Of a stretch of DNA of 36,921 bases, positions 22,522-29,248 are shown in pieces. The DNA comes from Clostridia bacterium. GTDB taxonomy: Bacteria; Bacillota; Clostridia; Lachnospirales; Anaerotignaceae. The notes under the pieces were generated by a model. It ran no database searches. It had not been told where the DNA came from and was given only the letters and a program-made list of their open reading frames with translations. The position numbers were made by a program, and so were the translations under genes. The stretch lies in contig JALFWW010000011.1 of NCBI GenBank assembly GCA_022786605.1, positions 1-36,921 on the forward strand. Reading direction: 5' to 3'. Position 1 is the stretch's first letter; the number at the start of each line of letters is the position of its first letter.

Positions 22522-22803
22522 TCAACAGCAGTGTTCTGCCAGAATCCGTTTCAGGGCAGAAGATGAGCTGCTGTGAGAACGGGCAATGGAAATGTTGTTT
22601 TTCTCCGCTTCCTGTACGGCGCCTGTCGCCATGATATGAGAAACGGTAGAAGTGAACAGTATGATCAAATCTGCCTGTCCGATCTGGGAACGAAAATTTC
22701 CGGGCAGCTGTGTAAAGACCTTACTTTTGCAGTTGAATTTCTTACAGATGTCCATATATTGACGGACCATGCGGTCATGACCGCCCACAATAACAACGCT
22801 CAT
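22522..22803 (-). CDS. DUF2325 family protein
   Basis: A 93-residue protein of the DUF2325 family: SVVIVGGHDRMVRQYMDICKKFNCKSKVFTQ at the start, then QADLIILFTSTVSHIMATGA and a C-terminal cysteine pair (HCC). The Rossmann-like start and the serine run SHSSSSSALKRIL are typical. Function is not established. AAAGGAGG precedes the start. Two promoters, each with a DtxR-type box, lie upstream, so it is among the most tightly controlled genes of the island. Confidence 0.82.
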   Translation of the reverse strand: MSVVIVGGHDRMVRQYMDICKKFNCKSKVFTQLPGNFRSQIGQADLIILFTSTVSHIMATGAVQEAEKNNISIARSHSSSSSALKRILAEHCC

Positions 22804-22839
22804 GTGCAGAACCTCCTTTGCTTTCCAGTTGATTCATGG

Positions 22840-22867
22840 ATGTTAGTTTTAACTAACTCCCTGTCAA
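22840..22867 (-). promoter_or_regulatory. Proximal promoter of the DUF2325 gene
   Basis: On the minus strand TTGACA (22867-22862) and TAACAT (22845-22840), spacer 16. Box 6 overlaps the -10 and spacer. Confidence 0.55.
22842..22857. promoter_or_regulatory. DtxR-type box 6, perfect palindrome
   Basis: GTTAGTTTTAACTAAC, a perfect 16-bp palindrome and the exact reverse complement of box 3. Confidence 0.75.
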
Positions 22868-22875
22868 AATAAATG

Positions 22876-22891
22876 GTTAGCGTCAGCTAAC
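22876..22891. promoter_or_regulatory. DtxR-type box 7
   Basis: GTTAGCGTCAGCTAAC, perfect six-base arms, at the expected start region of the distal DUF2325 promoter. Confidence 0.75.
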
Positions 22892-22901
22892 TTATGGATA
22901 C

Positions 22902-22930
22902 ATCCTATCACTTTTTTCATAGGCTGTCAA
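22902..22930 (-). promoter_or_regulatory. Distal promoter of the DUF2325 gene
   Basis: On the minus strand TTGACA (22930-22925) and TAGGAT (22907-22902), spacer 17. Confidence 0.75.
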
Positions 22931-22946
22931 TAGGATTTTTAAAAAA

Positions 22947-23330
22947 TTATGATTCTTTTTCTGGCATGTGACTTTCGTAATGGGTTTTCATGCAGGAAAG
23001 GGATTCCTCGCTGAGCACATGTTCCAGACGGCAGGCGTCTGCTTCCGCTGTTTCTGGGCTGACTCCCAAAAAAATCAAGCATTCTTTGATGAAGCAATGG
23101 CGGTCATAGATGTTCTGTGCCACCTGCCTGCCTTTGTCTGTCAGCTGAAGCTGTCCAATATTGCCGATGGTCACATAGCCGCCTTCTTTTAATATGCTGA
23201 CTGCACGGCTGACGCTGGGTTTGGAAAATCCCAGTTCCGCTGCCACATCCACAGAGCGGGCGATGCCGTTTCGTTTTTCCAGTATCAAAATGGTTTCCAG
23301 ATAATTTTCTCCAGATTCCTGCAATTTCAT
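22947..23330 (-). CDS. DtxR-family metal-dependent repressor, iron-type metal site
   Basis: A 127-residue winged-helix repressor that should bind the 16-bp boxes of this island when loaded with metal. ENYLETILILEKRNGIARSVDVAAELGFSKPSVSRAVSILKEGGYV (residues 8-52) is the DtxR DNA-binding domain. The dimerisation part carries H78 and the motif C100-R-L-E103-H104, which lines up with Cys102, Glu105 and His106 of iron-sensing DtxR, not with the Glu-Glu-His of manganese-sensing MntR. The position of DtxR Met10 is Asn9 here, an oddity. The C-terminal SH3 domain of DtxR/IdeR is missing, as in MntR. Only a weak AGG ribosome site is visible. It is transcribed away from the P-type ATPase operon. Confidence 0.92.
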   Translation of the reverse strand: MKLQESGENYLETILILEKRNGIARSVDVAAELGFSKPSVSRAVSILKEGGYVTIGNIGQLQLTDKGRQVAQNIYDRHCFIKECLIFLGVSPETAEADACRLEHVLSEESLSCMKTHYESHMPEKES

Positions 23331-23364
23331 AAGTGTTACACCAACCTTTTTCTCATCATCCTTC

Positions 23365-23393
23365 TTTTTAAAGGATACACCATTTTTTGTAAA
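23365..23393 (-). promoter_or_regulatory. Probable promoter of the DtxR-family gene
   Basis: On the minus strand TTTACA (23393-23388) and TAAAAA (23370-23365), spacer 17. It stands back to back with the ATPase promoter (six bases between the two -35 boxes). Confidence 0.45.
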
Positions 23394-23399
23394 TAGTCA

Positions 23400-23428
23400 T
23401 TGACAACAAAAGTTAGCGATAGTAAACT
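23400..23428 (+). promoter_or_regulatory. Promoter of the P-type ATPase cassette
   Basis: TTGACA at 23400-23405 and TAAACT at 23423-23428, spacer 17. The design is the same as the second feo promoter: identical -35 and -10 and a box in the same register. Confidence 0.8.
23412..23427. promoter_or_regulatory. DtxR-type box 8, overlapping the -10
   Basis: GTTAGCGATAGTAAAC. Differs from box 2 at two bases only, and sits at the same distance from the -35. Confidence 0.7.
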
Positions 23429-23470
23429 TATGTGGTAAGAATGAACACTTTATGACTGGAGGAATGCATT

Positions 23471-23716
23471 ATGTGGAAAAATTGTTTTGAATGTGACAGA
23501 AAATGGGTATTCTTGGGCGGTATTGCCGCAGCTATTGTTGGCGGAAAGATTCTCAAGAGAAAAAAAACTCGTGAAGTGACAGTGAACGCTGTGGCACAGG
23601 CCATGAAGCTGCACAAAGACGCTCAGACCACTTTCGCAAACATCAAAGAAGAAGCGGAAGACATCTGCTTTGACGCAAAACAGCAGGCCGCGGAAGCGTG
23701 CGATTGCGAACAGTAA
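23471..23716 (+). CDS. DUF6110 family protein
   Basis: An 81-residue protein: a short N-terminal part with a CxxC motif (NCFEC, residues 4-8), one membrane helix (about 12-27, WVFLGGIAAAIVGGKIL), a basic stop-transfer stretch (KRKKTR) and an acidic helical tail (KEEAEDICFDAKQQAAEACDC). It matches the DUF6110 pattern of small proteins found beside P-type ATPases in clostridia. Function unknown; it may assist or regulate the ATPase. CTGGAGG precedes the start. First gene of the cassette under box 8. Confidence 0.8.
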   Translation: MWKNCFECDRKWVFLGGIAAAIVGGKILKRKKTREVTVNAVAQAMKLHKDAQTTFANIKEEAEDICFDAKQQAAEACDCEQ

Positions 23717-23734
23717 GAAGCGGGGGCATGTTAT

Positions 23735-25840
23735 ATGAGATATGCCATTTGCTATGACGGTCCCGGCAGGCTTCGTCTGCGTCTGGGACAGTATGCCTTT
23801 TCTGAGGAAGAAGGCTGGGGCATTGCCAGTCTGCTGCGGCAGAAAGCCGGTGTGGAACGGGTGCGTACCTGTGCCCAAAACGGCAGTATCCTCATTTACT
23901 ATGGTAAAGAAATTGCCAAAGAAACCTTGTTGGATGCTGTAGGGAAATTGCGGCGGGCGGATATCCCACAGGTGGAGCCTACAGGAGAAGAAGAGGTGCA
24001 AGCCATTGATCTGCGGTTTCAGGAAAAAATCTGTGGCATGGTGCTGCGTCGGGCGGCGGAAAAACTGCTGCTGCCAGTACCTTTGCAGATTTGTAAGACC
24101 TGTCTGCGGGCAGTGCCTTTCCTGTGGCATGGACTGCACAGCCTGCTCCATGGCCGCATAAATGTGCATGTGCTGGATGCGGCAGCCATTGGCGCTTCTA
24201 TGCTGAAGCGGTCGTTCTCGTCAGCATCATCTATCATGTTCCTGCTGTCCTTCTCGGATATTCTGGAGGACTACACCAGAAAACGGACGGAAACCGCTCT
24301 TTCCGCCAGCCTTGCCATCCAGATCGACAAAGTTTGGCTGGTAACGCCGGAAGGAGATGTGCAGATTCCTCTTTCTGATGTAAAGGCAGGGGATTGGCTC
24401 CGCATCCGCACAGGTACCATGATCCCCATTGACGGTAAAGTCCGGGAAGGGGAAGCCATGGTCAACGAAGCAACCATGACAGGAGAACCTTTGGCAGTCA
24501 GAAAGGCGGAAGGCGCTATGGTCTACGCCGGAACGCTGGTGGAGGAAGGCTCTGTGGCGGTGGAAGTTATGGCAGTCAATGCCCAGACACGCATTCAGCG
24601 GATCATGGACCTCATTGCCGCTTCGGAAGAACTGAAAGCCAATGTGCAGGGAAAAGCGGAACGGCTGGCAGACCGGATTGTGCCTTACCATCTGCTGACA
24701 GCGGCGGCGGTGTTCCTGCTTACCAGAAACACCACAAAGACTATGGCGATTCTGACGGTGGATTATTCCTGTGCCATCAAACTGGCAACGCCCATTGCTG
24801 TCATTTCCGCCATGCGGGAAGCGGCAAACCACCGGATGATGGTCAAGGGCGGCAGACATCTGGAAGCCTTTGGGGCGGCAGATACCATTATCTTTGACAA
24901 AACTGGTACACTGACAGAAGCCTGCCCTCAGGTTTCTCAGGTCATTGCCTTTGGGGATTATGAACGGGATGAAGTGCTGCGGACAGCGGCATGTCTGGAA
25001 GAACATTTCCCTCACAGTGTGGCTCGTGCCATCGTCAGACAGGCGGCGGAAGAAGGTCTGTTCCATGAGGAACGCCATGCGGAAGTGAAATATGTGGTTG
25101 CTCATGGCATCGCTTCGGAACTGGAAGGGGAAAAAGTTATCATTGGCAGCCCGCACTTTGTTTTTGAGGATGAAGGTATCTCCTTAAAAGAAGCGGACAA
25201 GGAAAAACTGGATACTGTGGACAGCACAGACTCCGCGGTATATCTTGCCATTGGTGAGGAATTGGCAGGAGCGATCTTCATCCATGACCCTGTCCGTCAG
25301 GAAGCGGCGGAAGTCATGGAAGCCCTGCGGCAGACAGGCATCCAGCATATCATCATGATGACAGGTGACGGGGAAAAAGCAGCCCGTAATGCCTGCCAGC
25401 AGTTGGGTATCACGGAATATTACGCCCGTGTGCTGCCAGAAGATAAGGCGGCAAAGGTGGAAGAAATCAAAGCCCAAGGCAGGACGGTCATTATGGTAGG
25501 GGACGGCATCAACGATTCTCCGGCTTTGTCCGCTGCCAATGTGTCCGTTGCCATGAAGGACGCCTCAGACTTAGCCAGAGAAGTGGCAGATATTGCCCTG
25601 CTCTCTGGGGAATTGTGGGAGCTGGTGACACTGCGCCATTTGAGTCAGGCGCTCATGGGACGTATCTCCAGAAATTACAAGGCAATCATCGGATTCAATA
25701 CATCTTTGCTTTTGTTGGGACTGGCAGGCATTTTGCAGCCTACGGTTTCCGCTTTCTTCCATAATCTTTCTACCGTTGCCATCAGCGGTACCAGCATGCG
25801 TCCGCTGCTGCCGAAGGAGAAAGAAGAACAGACTGCCTGA
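23735..25840 (+). CDS. P1B-like heavy-metal P-type ATPase with atypical membrane motif
   Basis: A 701-residue cation pump. The catalytic core is intact: TMTGEP (actuator, about residue 248), phosphorylation site DKTGT (D388), nucleotide-domain EEHFPHS (HP motif modified), MTGDGEKAA and GDGINDSPAL. The N-terminus (PGRLRLRLGQYAF) looks like an HMA_2-type domain without CxxC. The membrane motif, normally CPC, CPH, SPC or TPC, reads DYSCAIKLATP with S345-C346 and no proline between them. The last membrane helix has HNLSTVA, as in the CtpC-like branch. Metal and direction are not certain; related pumps export Mn, Zn or Fe. The weak GGGGG ribosome site and 18-base gap suggest coupling to the DUF6110 gene. 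Confidence 0.88.
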   Translation: MRYAICYDGPGRLRLRLGQYAFSEEEGWGIASLLRQKAGVERVRTCAQNGSILIYYGKEIAKETLLDAVGKLRRADIPQVEPTGEEEVQAIDLRFQEKICGMVLRRAAEKLLLPVPLQICKTCLRAVPFLWHGLHSLLHGRINVHVLDAAAIGASMLKRSFSSASSIMFLLSFSDILEDYTRKRTETALSASLAIQIDKVWLVTPEGDVQIPLSDVKAGDWLRIRTGTMIPIDGKVREGEAMVNEATMTGEPLAVRKAEGAMVYAGTLVEEGSVAVEVMAVNAQTRIQRIMDLIAASEELKANVQGKAERLADRIVPYHLLTAAAVFLLTRNTTKTMAILTVDYSCAIKLATPIAVISAMREAANHRMMVKGGRHLEAFGAADTIIFDKTGTLTEACPQVSQVIAFGDYERDEVLRTAACLEEHFPHSVARAIVRQAAEEGLFHEERHAEVKYVVAHGIASELEGEKVIIGSPHFVFEDEGISLKEADKEKLDTVDSTDSAVYLAIGEELAGAIFIHDPVRQEAAEVMEALRQTGIQHIIMMTGDGEKAARNACQQLGITEYYARVLPEDKAAKVEEIKAQGRTVIMVGDGINDSPALSAANVSVAMKDASDLAREVADIALLSGELWELVTLRHLSQALMGRISRNYKAIIGFNTSLLLLGLAGILQPTVSAFFHNLSTVAISGTSMRPLLPKEKEEQTA

Positions 25841-25860
25841 GGGCAGAAAGGAGGCTTTTT

Positions 25861-26217
25861 ATGGGAAGTGTGGCAACGGCGGTTTTGACAGGGTTGCTGG
25901 TGATTGTGGTTGTCATTTCCGTCAAAAGTTATTCCAAAAAATTGACGTCTGGCTGCTGCGGAGGCGGTGACGTGCCAAAGCCTCGAAAGGTAGACAAAAA
26001 TCCCGACCATTACAGCCATTATGTGATGCTGCAAATAGAGGGGATGACTTGTCAGAACTGCGCCAAAGGGGTGGAAAACGCCTTAAACGCCATAGACGGC
26101 GTATGGGCGGAAGTAGACTTGGAGCAGAATCGGGCAAAGGTACGGCAGAAAGCGCAGATCCCTGTGGAGAAGCTCTGTGCCGCTGTGGAAAAAGCCGGTT
26201 ATCACGCGCATATTTGA
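25861..26217 (+). CDS. Membrane-tethered HMA-domain protein
   Basis: A 118-residue protein with an N-terminal membrane helix (about 4-20), a short Cys motif (SGCCGGG, 30-36) resembling the tails of the FeoB-associated mini-proteins, a linker, and an HMA domain with the metal-binding GMTCQNC (C64, C67) and KAGYHAHI end. Free HMA chaperones such as CopZ are soluble; the anchor here would keep it next to the ATPase, which itself lacks a CxxC. It probably loads metal on, or takes it from, the pump. AAAGGAGG precedes the start; 20 bases after the ATPase gene. Confidence 0.88.
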   Translation: MGSVATAVLTGLLVIVVVISVKSYSKKLTSGCCGGGDVPKPRKVDKNPDHYSHYVMLQIEGMTCQNCAKGVENALNAIDGVWAEVDLEQNRAKVRQKAQIPVEKLCAAVEKAGYHAHI

Positions 26218-26221
26218 ACAG

Positions 26222-26262
26222 AAGCCGTTTTTCTTTTTCGGAAGAAAAGCGGCTTTTGCTTT
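26222..26262 (+). terminator. Terminator of the P-type ATPase cassette
   Basis: Stem AAGCCG-TTTTTCT / AGAAAA-GCGGCTT, then TTTGCTTTTT. Confidence 0.8.
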
Positions 26263-26306
26263 TTGTGGACAGACTGTGGTATCATAAGCCAAAAGGAGGG
26301 AGAGAC

Positions 26307-26840
26307 ATGGAACTGGAAACAAAGCGTTTGCGGCTGCGCCCGCTGACGGAGGAGGACGCGGAAGGGCTTTTTGCTTATTGCAGTCATCCTGCTGTTGGAC
26401 CAAGGGCTGGCTGGAAACCTCACGAAACATTGGAAGAAAGCCGGGAGATGCTGGAGCAGGTGTTTTTGAAGGAGCCTCATGTGTTTGCCATAGAGCGGGA
26501 AGGCAGGCTCATTGGTACCATAGGTTTGGTGAATGACGGCAAACGGGAAAATACGGGAGCCAAAATGATCGGATATTCTCTTGCTTTTGACTGCTGGGGG
26601 AAGGGAATCATGACAGAAGCGGTGGAAGGGGTGTTGGTGTATGGCTTTGACCTGCTGAATCTTTCCATCATCACTGCCACATGTTATCCCGACAATCCCG
26701 CTTCCGCGAAAGTGCTGGAAAAATGCGGTTTTGTATACGAAGGCACTTTGCGGCAGGCACAGATCCGCTTTGACGGCAAAGTGCAGGATTTTCGCTGTTA
26801 TTCTGTCACAAAGGCGGAATATGACGAAAAAAGACGGTGA
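26307..26840 (+). CDS. GNAT-family N-acetyltransferase, RimJ/RimL-like
   Basis: A 177-residue acetyltransferase of the type that modifies protein N-termini or small amines with acetyl-CoA. ETKRLRLRPLTEEDAEGLF is the usual start, GYSLAFDCWGKGIMTEAVEGVLVYGF contains the acetyl-CoA-binding loop (WGKGIMTEA), and YPDNPASAKVLEKCGFVYEG is the conserved end. Substrate unknown. The start at 26307 follows AAAAGGAGG; the longer upstream frame overlaps the HMA gene and is not real. Its promoter is unclear; TATCAT at about 26280 might be the -10. Confidence 0.9.
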   Translation: MELETKRLRLRPLTEEDAEGLFAYCSHPAVGPRAGWKPHETLEESREMLEQVFLKEPHVFAIEREGRLIGTIGLVNDGKRENTGAKMIGYSLAFDCWGKGIMTEAVEGVLVYGFDLLNLSIITATCYPDNPASAKVLEKCGFVYEGTLRQAQIRFDGKVQDFRCYSVTKAEYDEKRR

Positions 26841-26867
26841 GTTTCCTCATAAGGTCTTGTCCGTCCG

Positions 26868-26896
26868 TTGCCGAAACCTGCCTCATATCGTATAAT
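26868..26896 (+). promoter_or_regulatory. Promoter of the alarmone synthetase operon
   Basis: TTGCCG at 26868-26873 and a perfect TATAAT at 26891-26896, spacer 17. Confidence 0.8.
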
Positions 26897-26925
26897 AAAG
26901 GCAGAAAAGAAAATGGGGTGAGAAT

Positions 26926-27717
26926 GTGGAAATCATCAACTGGAAAGAATTGCTCTATCCTTACGCCCAGACCGTTGACGAGCTGCTGTTAAAGTTCCGC
27001 AGTCTGGACAAAGAATGCAGACATCTGGGCATTTATTCGCCCATTGACTCCGTGACAGGGCGGCTGAAACGTCCTGCCAGCATATTGGAAAAGGCAGGCA
27101 GAAAACAGATTCCGCCGGATAAAATCGAAGAAGAAATTGAGGACATTGCCGGTGTCCGTATCCTCTGTCAGTTTGTGGAGGACATTCCAAAGGTCATTGA
27201 AATGGTGCGCAAGCGAAAGGACATGACTGTCATCGAGGAACGGGACTACATCACCAACACAAAACCAAGCGGTTACCGCAGTTATCATATGATCATCCGT
27301 TATCCTCTCTTCACGGCACTGGGGGAAAAAATCGTGCCGGCGGAAATCCAGATCCGCACCAATGCCATGAATTTTTGGGCAACGGCGGAACATTCTCTCA
27401 GATATAAATACAGCGGCAATATCCCTCAGGAATTGCAGGACAGACTGAAAAACTGCGCAGAAGCCGCTTTTCATCTGGATCAGGAAATGGCAACCATCCG
27501 GGAGGAAATCACCAACGCCCAGCGGCTCAATGAAATCAAAAATAATCTGGTAGCCAATATTCTGGAAAATATACAGAATTTGTATTTTGTGGCAAAACTG
27601 GATGATATGAACGAAATCAATAAGGAATTTATCCGTCTTTGGAACGGCGATGACATGGAAGCTTTGCAGGAGTTCAATGAGAAGCTCAACATCATGGCGG
27701 AAATGTATCGGGTATAG
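26926..27717 (+). CDS. Small alarmone synthetase (RelA/SpoT synthetase domain)
   Basis: A 263-residue GTP pyrophosphokinase that makes (p)ppGpp from ATP and GTP/GDP. It has only the synthetase domain, like YjbM (RelQ) and YwaC (RelP). Motifs: SVTGRLKRPASILEKAGRK, IEDIAGVRILC, NTKPSGYRSYHMIIRYP, PAEIQIRTNAMNFWATAEHSLRYKY. No hydrolase (HD), TGS or ACT domain. The C-terminal helices allow tetramer formation in known members. The start is GTG at 26926 with GGGGTGAG before it. A metallophosphoesterase gene follows after 12 bases in the same operon. Confidence 0.93.
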   Translation: MEIINWKELLYPYAQTVDELLLKFRSLDKECRHLGIYSPIDSVTGRLKRPASILEKAGRKQIPPDKIEEEIEDIAGVRILCQFVEDIPKVIEMVRKRKDMTVIEERDYITNTKPSGYRSYHMIIRYPLFTALGEKIVPAEIQIRTNAMNFWATAEHSLRYKYSGNIPQELQDRLKNCAEAAFHLDQEMATIREEITNAQRLNEIKNNLVANILENIQNLYFVAKLDDMNEINKEFIRLWNGDDMEALQEFNEKLNIMAEMYRV

Positions 27718-27729
27718 AAAGGGATTTGT

Positions 27730-28419
27730 ATGGGATTATTTGCCATTGGGGATTTGCATTTCGGCTTTGCCGTAAACAAGCCCATGGATATTTTCGGAGA
27801 AAACTGGAAAAATCACAGTGAAAAAATCATTGAGAACTGGAAACGGGAAGTGACAGAAGAAGATACGGTGCTTTTGCCGGGGGATATTTCCTGGGGCATG
27901 CGTCTTGAGGAAGCGGCGGCGGACTTGGATATCATTGACAGCCTGCCGGGACGGAAAATACTCCTTTCCGGCAACCATGACTACTGGTGGAAATCTTCCA
28001 GCCGTCTGGCAGGACAGTACCCGGAAATGGCGTTTCTGAAAAATGACGCGGTGCCTTGGGAAAAGAGCTTTATCTGCGGTACAAGAGGCTGGCTCTGTCC
28101 CAATGAGCGCAGCTTTACGCCGGAGGATGAGAAAATCTATAAACGGGAACAGATTCGCCTGCGGCTGTCTTTGGATGCGGCTATGAAAGCAGGGGCGGAG
28201 GATATCATCGTTATGATGCATTTCCCGCCGGTCAATGAAAAACGGGAGCCGTCGGCTTTTACGGAGATTCTGGCGGAATATCCGGTGAAACGGGTGGTTT
28301 ACGGGCACCTTCACGGAGCGGCAAACCACAAGAACGCTTTGCGGGGCGAGCGGAACGGCATCCTCTATGAACTGGTAGCGGCGGACTATCTGGATTTTTG
28401 TCCAAAACGAATTTTATGA
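27730..28419 (+). CDS. Metallophosphoesterase
   Basis: A 229-residue calcineurin-like phosphoesterase with all five metal motifs: GDLHFG (D8, H10), GDISWG, GNHDYWW, MMHFPP and GHLHG. It belongs to the group annotated as predicted phosphohydrolase and uses two metal ions in the cytosol. Substrate unknown. AAAGGGATTTG precedes the start. Being co-transcribed with the alarmone synthetase, it could act on a nucleotide signal, but this is speculation. Confidence 0.92.
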   Translation: MGLFAIGDLHFGFAVNKPMDIFGENWKNHSEKIIENWKREVTEEDTVLLPGDISWGMRLEEAAADLDIIDSLPGRKILLSGNHDYWWKSSSRLAGQYPEMAFLKNDAVPWEKSFICGTRGWLCPNERSFTPEDEKIYKREQIRLRLSLDAAMKAGAEDIIVMMHFPPVNEKREPSAFTEILAEYPVKRVVYGHLHGAANHKNALRGERNGILYELVAADYLDFCPKRIL

Positions 28420-28423
28420 ACAG

Positions 28424-28469
28424 AAAAACGGTTGTGAAATCTTATGGCAAGATATCACAACCGTTTTTT
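28424..28469. terminator. Shared bidirectional terminator
   Basis: Stem AAAAACGGTTGTGA / TCACAACCGTTTTT around an 18-base loop. It ends the phosphoesterase operon on the plus strand and the minus-strand acetyltransferase operon, whose stop codon it touches. Confidence 0.88.
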
Positions 28470-28959
28470 ATGCTTTTTTTAAGTCCAGTTTCAGGAAAAT
28501 AGATGTTTCCATGGGGCTGTTGTTATAGGGTGGGATTTCCTGAAATCCCAGTTTGTTATACAGATGCAGGGCACCCTTCAGAAAAGGCAGGGTATCCAGC
28601 AGTATGGCATCGTAGCCTATTTCTCTGGCATCTTCAATGAGTTTTTCCACCAGATGCGCCGCAATGCCCTGACCACGAAAGGCATCTTTTACATAAAGCC
28701 GCTTCAGCTCACATTCCGTATCCGAAAGGGGACGCAGGGCAATGCAGCCGGCGATGGCGTCATCCACCAGTGCCAGATACAGTCTGCCTTTGGGCATCCC
28801 GTATTTTTCTTCCAGATGATCCAGTTCTCTGTCGTAATTCTGAAGCTTCAGAAAATCGGCAAAGGATGGATCGGCTTTCAGCAGGAAATCTGTATATTCC
28901 AAAAACAGGGCTTTGACTTCTTCCGGTCGGTCATAGGCAGGACAAATGGTTAGGCTCAT
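28468..28959 (-). CDS. GNAT-family N-acetyltransferase
   Basis: A 163-residue acetyltransferase. The acetyl-CoA loop is CELKRLYVKDAFRGQGIAAHLVEKLI, followed by YDAILLDTLPFLKGALHLYNKLGFQEIPPY, the pattern of many stand-alone GNAT proteins. Substrate unknown. GGGAGGCGAGG precedes the start on the minus strand. Last gene of a minus-strand operon after a small acidic protein and a flavin reductase. Confidence 0.9.
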   Translation of the reverse strand: MSLTICPAYDRPEEVKALFLEYTDFLLKADPSFADFLKLQNYDRELDHLEEKYGMPKGRLYLALVDDAIAGCIALRPLSDTECELKRLYVKDAFRGQGIAAHLVEKLIEDAREIGYDAILLDTLPFLKGALHLYNKLGFQEIPPYNNSPMETSIFLKLDLKKA

Positions 28960-28977
28960 GCTCCCTCGCCTCCCATA

Positions 28978-29208
28978 TCAGTCTTCGTAGTCGTTGGCTG
29001 CGTCCAAGATCATGTTTTTCAGCACTTTGGTATCGAACCCATCCAGTTCCAGTTCCAGAGAAAGGTTTTCCAGTTCGTCTTCGTCAGGCAGATAATCCGC
29101 TTCAAAAGCAGAGGTCAGGTCGTCCTCAAAAATGATTTCCCCTTCGATTGTCCATGCGTCTTCGTCTTTGCTCAAAGAAAAAATATTTACTTCTGTAATT
29201 TGCAGCAT
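28978..29208 (-). CDS. Small acidic protein, function unknown
   Basis: A 76-residue protein, very acidic in the middle (FEDDLTSAFEADYLPDEDELENLSLELELDGFD). It has no cysteine, signal peptide or membrane segment. I do not recognise a family. AAGGAGG precedes the start at proper spacing, and the gene sits between the flavin reductase and acetyltransferase genes (40 and 18 base gaps), so it is very likely real and co-transcribed. Confidence 0.75.
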   Translation of the reverse strand: MLQITEVNIFSLSKDEDAWTIEGEIIFEDDLTSAFEADYLPDEDELENLSLELELDGFDTKVLKNMILDAANDYED

Positions 29209-29248
29209 GATAATACGCCTCCTTAAAAATTATATACGCTCTCTTTTG

